NCBI RefSeq assembly: GCF_036320965.1
Contig: NC_092251.1
Span: 5,518,501 to 5,582,500, forward strand
Reading direction: 5' to 3'
From: Panulirus ornatus
Lineage: Eukaryota > Arthropoda > Malacostraca > Decapoda > Palinuridae
Length of the DNA: 64,000 bases
Position 1 is the first letter of the stretch; every line of letters starts with the position of its first letter. Position numbers and translations under genes: made by a program. Below, piece by piece: positions 58,830-64,000 of this stretch. The notes under the pieces are model-generated. The model saw only the letters and a program-made list of their open reading frames with translations, searched no databases and had not been told where the DNA came from.

Positions 58830-60140
58830 GCGTCAGTTTATTACGTGATGGGTAGGTAACATAATACTTCCTAGTGGTTAACATCGCGCACATTTTCTGC
58901 CTGTTTTTCCTTTTAAGTCGGAGGGTTGAGTCCAGGACGAAAGTCCTCAAGTCCAGGTATCGTATTACCACAAATGACTGAAGGGAATGGAGGAAAACAT
59001 AACCTAAGAGTTCGGCATGAAGGGAAACACCGTCCTCTTTAAAAAGGATCAAGTCTTACCTGCTGGGAAAGACATGAGGAGACAAGGCGTTCCAAAGCTT
59101 GGCGGTGTAGGGGAAGAAGAAGACGCCACAACGGCCCTAACCTCGAGTATCTAGCGGCCACACAGTAGTGACGTGGTCGCAGTGGCCTGTTCAGTAAGTC
59201 CTACGTGGCGAGGCTCATGACTGGTGCACACACTCAGCCAGTTCTCGAGGACCCGGAGTCATAGCCATACAAAAGGAGGAAAGATGGAGGAAATTCCGTG
59301 TTGAGTCGTCAGCGTACGGCTGCATCTGGTTATCGAGTTAAGACAGGAACTCGTTGATCAAAAAGGAGGAGGAAGAGCCTCAAGGACACCGCTGCTGATA
59401 AAGGAAAGGGAGGAAGGTTGAATCCATCGATAGCTATAGAGACAGACCGGCCAGAGAGGAAGACAGACATGAGACAACAGAGTGAGGAAGGAAAGCCTGG
59501 AGAAGGGAGCTTGGAGGACAGACCCCGACGCCATACAGGATCAAAAGCTTTAAATACACCAAGAACTACAACATGCGATATCTCTCTAGAGTCTCTCAGC
59601 TTTGATGACCACACAGCAGTGGCACAGAAAAGGCCATCAACAGTGTCTCTCGCCTTGGGAATAATATACACACGAGTGGGGAGAATGTGAGGTTCAAGAT
59701 GCTTTGAGAAAGTAAACGTTGAGGGGGGGAAGATTCGAGGATTTCAGAAATAGCAGAAGTCTGAGAACCAGGACGATAAGTGAAGGGGCTAGAGCGGTCA
59801 CATCTTGGGACAGACTGTAGCACTACATTTCAGACGAGCAATTATGAACCCTCCAGTGCGAACTGGTGGTGTAGAGTGTCAAACCTCATCAGGAGAGGAC
59901 AGGAGCCTAGGAATGGGAGGAAGGTGTCAAGGCTTGTGGCGGGAATGTAGATAGGTCGAAGAAAGTTATATATATATATATATATAAAGTTTATATAGTT
60001 GGGGGAAGAAGAGCGGGTGAAACAGAGAGAAAACCAGTGGTCGCCGGCAGGTAAAGTCTTGAGCCAGATGATCTCAAAGTTTGGAGATTCCAGGTCCACG
60101 AAGCGTGCCACGAGACAGTCCCGGTGTTGGGATAACACCA
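58830..60140 (-). pseudogene. Jockey-like LINE, degenerate endonuclease and reverse transcriptase
   Basis: Read down the minus strand the expected domain order appears. First is an endonuclease block VARFVDLESPNFEIIWLK (about 60110-60040). Then the RT N-terminus VPRCDRSSPFTYRPGSQTSA (about 59815-59750), then GVFKAFDPVWRRGLSSKLP and FLSGRSVSIAIDG (about 59570-59430). The catalytic YADD box is at 59316-59305, and the C-terminal PYTAKLWNALSPHVFPSR is at about 59115-59060. The blocks lie in different frames with stops between them, and the region between endonuclease and RT is shortened, so the copy is dead. Consensus jockey-type proteins have DISKAFDRVWHKGLLSKLP at the third block. Confidence 0.8.
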
Positions 60141-60526
60141 GATGACACTCACCTCACACTGGGATCCTCAGAGAGGAAGAGATTCACGACAATGTGAAGT
60201 TCTTTTTACTTGAAAGAAACTGCAAATCTAGACCCTTCCTCCCTACCTTCCTTCCTCCCTACCTTCCTTCCTCCCTTCATTCCTTCCTTCCTTGTGGCTA
60301 TGCTTAACTCTCGTGTGTGATCCTTGTCTTGTTAGGATCACCAGATTCTCGGCGTGATCTCTTGTCTCGCTAAGATCATCCAGACGCTGGGCATCATGAC
60401 GTGTCTCGCCCAAGGTTCACCTGACGCTGGGGCTGTGTCCGTCTCTCTGTGTCTCTCCGGGATCACAGGGAGCTGTGTGTGCGTGTGATCCCACCCTTCT
60501 CCACAATCACTCGACTCTTGGCTGCG
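60141..60526. other. No gene seen
   Basis: A CCTTCCTTCCTCCCTA-type pyrimidine tract at 60232-60292, and three imperfect GATCATCCAGACGCTGGG-like units at 60335-60470. Confidence 0.4.

Positions 60527-60584
<58 letters not shown>
60527..60584. repeat. (CA)n microsatellite
   Basis: About 29 CA units; shorter (GT)n at 60862-60882 and (CA)n at 61059-61088. Confidence 0.95.
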
Positions 60585-60586
<2 letters not shown>

Positions 60587-61055
60587 GAGAAAGTCAAACA
60601 CAGAAGACCAACAATGCCTGGGGGTCCGCCGTTCCTCCGAGCTGGTAGACACGTCCCCCCCACCACCACCACCACCTTCTTCGCTGGACCAACCAAACTT
60701 TTACAGCCTCGGACCCTTATCTCCATCCCTTCCCTCTCTCCATCTCTCTGTCTCCCCTCCCCCTCACCCCTCCCACAACCACTAGCAGCCGCCACGGAGC
60801 AATCTGTCTGAGTAGTGGCGTCGTGTGGCGCGGGCCAGCAGGGCGGCCCGGCCCAGACTCGCGTGTGTGTGTGTGTGTGTGTGTCTATAATACCAGGGTA
60901 GTGGCGGTGGAGGAGGACGCCCCCTGAGGATGGGAGGTGGAGGGAGGAGGGGGGCTCTGTTTGTCGCATCCAGAGGGCGTCGCGTCGCTCCTCTTCTGCT
61001 CCACTCAGGGACGACACTTTGCTTTATTCTCGGACACGACGTGCTAATTCTATGC

Positions 61056-61089
<34 letters not shown>

Positions 61090-61090
<1 letters not shown>

Positions 61091-62053
61091 ACCAAGAGGG
61101 CGCTGCAGCCCCTGTGAACCCGAACACAATACACGAGACGATCAACGATGCTGTACTCTAGTGTCTCACAAGCCTCGTAATGACACCTCAGCAACGCGTC
61201 TGCGGCTAATTCCCCCTGCCCTAATTAGTGCCACAATGACCCTAGCTAATTATGGCATACACCAGCACGCGGGTTACGGGGAAGCCGCGCATCGCTCTGG
61301 TGGCAAATCAAGCTAAGTGCCACTCACCGCCGACCCTCACCGGGAACCTCGCGCTTCTCAGAACCTCACACTTGTTCACGTTCAGGTGACGCGCGCCTCC
61401 CCGGGTCACGGCCTCACACCTGTCCCCCCTTCAGACGTGCAGTGCTACAGCTAACACATTGCATACACCGGTGAGCAAGGGATGTACAGACGATGAACAA
61501 CACCATTACCATTAGGCTGGATCGCAAAATAGCTGCAATTCCAGATGAGAGAAGCCGCCATGCAGCTCCAGTGTCATGTGAGTAACGCAAAGGGTCTCAC
61601 AGAGAGAGAGAGAGGAGCTGGTATACATTCCGCTGGGGACTGAGGAGAGGCTGGGATGTTCTGGGAAGCGAGTCGGCTGTTGTTTGCTGAATGCGACGTA
61701 AGGTCGGCATAACAAGGGACTCTAATGACGCGTAATTACCTTGTCGTACTGTACGGGAGAGGGAGGTAGGTGTCTACACTCGTGGGGCACTCCATCTCTT
61801 CAACTTTTTCTATCATACAAGCTTTTAAACTTCTTTATGCCGTCCAATTACACGGTGTCATTTCTTTACCTCATCCGATTTATTAAATGTTTTGATATAC
61901 AATGTAACTACTTCTCTACATCTTTTCTAACAAGTCTGGCTTTATTTATATATGACCACCTGTTGTTCAATCGGTGCATCTTTCGAGGAACTGTTCACAG
62001 TGAACAACATCAAAACCAGTTTAAAAAATTAAGAGTGGCAGTTGTCACCCCTT

Positions 62054-62055
<2 letters not shown>
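61090..62055. other. No gene seen
   Basis: Mixed then AT-rich sequence with short frames only. Confidence 0.4.

Positions 62056-62057
<2 letters not shown>

Positions 62058-62132
<75 letters not shown>
62058..62132. repeat. (CT)n microsatellite
   Basis: About 37 CT units. Confidence 0.95.
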
Positions 62133-62134
<2 letters not shown>

Positions 62135-62289
62135 GGTGGGCAAGTTTATGGTCTCTAAACCTCTCACTCGTGGCTCACGTCTCTTAATTTTGATACCATC
62201 TTTCTCGCCTTCCCACGACCCCTCTCTATGTGTTCCCTGTCGTTCTTTAACTGCGGTGAGCAAACACAAGATGCATTTTCCAGTTCTGA

Positions 62290-63060
62290 CCAAGAGTGAT
62301 ATACGCTGTGAATAATTTCCTTAACATTTCCTTCCGCAAGCACTTAAAGGTGACTCTAATAAGTGCCAGAAGACACTCTGCCTCCTTTACAATGCTCCCA
62401 AGGAGGAGGTCTGACGACAGGCTACTGTCGACTCACAGGTCCCCCTCACACACAGGTTCCCGCTGGCTAAGGATTGTGTCGAGGCTTTCTTTCACTGTGT
62501 CCCGTCCTTACTAACTTAACTCACGTTGAATTTCATCAACAACGTATCTGACAGTTTTGAGGTCTTTTTTTGAGGTTCCCTCTGAAGTTTACGGCAACCA
62601 TCGCCGCCGTCCTTTATTTCCTTCATCACCTTGGCCTCCTCTGTAGTTCCTCTGGCGAGTCACTAACACCGACCAAGAAGAACGATGGTTCCAGGACGGA
62701 GCCTTGCAGCACACCACTAGTAATCCCAGTTTATTCTGAGAAGGCTCCTCAGCCATGCATGCTTTGTTTCCTTCAAACTGTCAATCGAAGGAGCTCCTCT
62801 CCGTCCCCCTCCCGTCCCAACCCCTTAATTCATGCCGGAAGATCCACCCTCTTAACGAACCTCCTGCGAGGCACAGTGTCAAAGGCTTTCTGCGCGGCAT
62901 AGTGTCAAAGGCTCTCTGACCATCTAGATACCACGCGATGCACCCATCCTTCGCCTCCGTCTGAAACGGAGATCGTTCCGTCGTGGAACGCCAATGTGAT
63001 CCCCTGACCTCACGCTGGTACATCAGCGGCATAAACAGACCCGTGACGTTTGACCTTACA
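62290..63060 (-). pseudogene. CR1-like LINE reverse transcriptase relic
   Basis: On the minus strand the order is WYLDGQRAFDTMPRRKPL (about 62925-62870; consensus D-x-x-KAFDxVPHxxL), then GVLQGSVLEPSFFL (about 62730-62680; consensus GVPQGSVLGPxLFL), then LLMKFNV and finally ECLLALIRVTFKCL (about 62390-62340), the tail of the thumb region. The FADD catalytic box between the second and third blocks is missing, and several frame changes and stops occur. The family name is by motif resemblance only. Confidence 0.65.
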
Positions 63061-63515
63061 CGGGCACATCGGCTACATACATACATGACGCACCACCTTT
63101 GTCCGGACGCTGGCACGTCAGACGCATACAGGACCTGTGACCTTTGAACTGACGACGATACTATCGCAGGGCTGACGTGCTACGCGGGCACAACCCCCAC
63201 ACACATATACACACCTGCACGTCGCGTCGCGTGGCTGGCGGTGGGTGTGTATACCACGCATGCCTCCCTGGACACCCCTGCCACACTAGACATACACCCT
63301 ACACATGATACGCCCGCCCTACATGACGCGTAGACGCACGTACGGGATACCGTACACTCTCGCTAGACACGGAGGCCTACGCCGTACTGCGTAGTTCACG
63401 CCCCACACACTACACGCACCCGTCCGCGTGTCATGTGTGACACGACAGGTCGTGTCGGGGTAGGAGGCGAGGCCCGCCTATGCCAGCGATAAGAGGCAAC
63501 CATCACGCCCCCCCC
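63061..63515. other. No gene seen
   Basis: GC-rich sequence with many ACATGAC/TACATACA-like words. No coding block. Confidence 0.35.
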
Positions 63516-63525
63516 CCCCCCCCCA

Positions 63526-63570
<45 letters not shown>
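63508..63570. repeat. Poly-C run and (CA)n microsatellite
   Basis: Seventeen C followed by about 25 CA units. Confidence 0.95.
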
Positions 63571-63571
<1 letters not shown>

Positions 63572-64000
63572 CCGCTTTTATCATCGTCAAGATCAGCGAC
63601 ACGAGAGCGAGAAATGATAAGAAGAAGAAACCCCACACATTAAACAACACTTAAGAGATATCTCACACTTATAATGATATAAGTAAGACGTGAAGTACCA
63701 TGGTAAAGAAAAGCCCAACCGACTACCACGAGTTCCATTAATGTCTGTCTGTCTGTCTGTCTTTCATCCCCTTCCCCCCCTCCACCCCCACCCCAGCCGC
63801 ACTCACCTCCTCCGCTACTCTCTCCCCCAGACACATGTTAATCAGCCGCCCGGGGCGCCTCGCTTGATGAATACCCTCCACACTGATTAACCTCGGGTTT
63901 TGGCGGGGTGGGAATACGCAAGGGCGTAACTGGCGGGGCGTACTGCGTACAGTGAGTTTTGTTCCTCTGAAGTACAACGGTACGTTCCATGGGCACGATG
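63571..64000. other. No gene seen; window edge
   Basis: The last 30 bases (ACAACGGTACG ... GGGCACGATG) resemble a diverged start of the 21/23-bp repeat family, cut by the window edge. Confidence 0.35.

Overview
This is a gene-poor, repeat-dense eukaryotic (animal) window. There is no bacterial or phage architecture: coding potential is split into exons with GT/AG splice sites, and the sequence is full of very long pure microsatellites (AT, AG/CT, AC/GT, AAT), minisatellites, LINE relics, tRNA-derived SINEs and a hAT-type DNA transposon. The exceptional microsatellite density, together with SINE and LINE families of a type I associate with lobsters, crayfish, crabs and shrimps, suggests a decapod crustacean. 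That assignment is inference; no species-diagnostic gene is present.

Two protein-coding genes can be assembled with confidence. (1) On the minus strand at 4817-7960, three exons joined by consensus splice sites with matching phases encode a protein of about 642 aa: a type II membrane anchor, an ILEI/FAM3-like stem domain and a GT13 catalytic domain. This is a protein O-mannose beta-1,2-N-acetylglucosaminyltransferase (POMGnT1)-like enzyme of the secretory pathway. (2) On the plus strand at 29743-33993, four exons encode a secreted, very acidic Ala/Pro/Glu-rich protein with a Pro/Tyr-rich, basic C-terminus. Its exon 2 begins inside the signal peptide without its Met. A TATA-box promoter at 13664 is followed by a short leader exon that ends exactly at an ATG joined to a strong donor (13777), so it could supply that start codon across an intron of about 16 kb. 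The last exon of this gene carries two apparent single-base insertions.

Layout. 1-1124: 3' end of a LINE with a degenerate ORF2. 2139-4024: decayed hAT transposon. About 4028-4440: C-terminal scrap of a second LINE. 4817-7960: POMGnT1-like gene. 8.5-13.6 kb: SINE and repeat copies, no gene. 13.66-29.74 kb: promoter, leader exon and presumed long intron filled with repeats, including a head-to-tail SINE cluster at 17.64-18.37 kb. 29.74-34.8 kb: secreted-protein gene and 3' UTR. 35.16-38.18 kb: a nearly perfect 23-bp satellite of about 131 copies. 38.2-58 kb: microsatellites, at least eight unrelated minisatellites, two fold-back-like inverted arrays related to the 23-bp satellite, a tRNA-derived SINE, and a few unproven exon candidates. 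58.8-60.1 kb and 62.3-63.1 kb: two decayed LINEs (jockey-like and CR1-like) on the minus strand.

The most interesting structure is the 21/23-bp repeat family. It occurs as a homogenised array at 35 kb and as inverted arrays with a central spacer at 39.8 and 56.6 kb, the geometry of fold-back transposable elements. A second theme is the shared 3' tail between the LINE at the window start and the SINE copies at 8.6 and 17.6-18.3 kb, which suggests that SINE is mobilised by that LINE.
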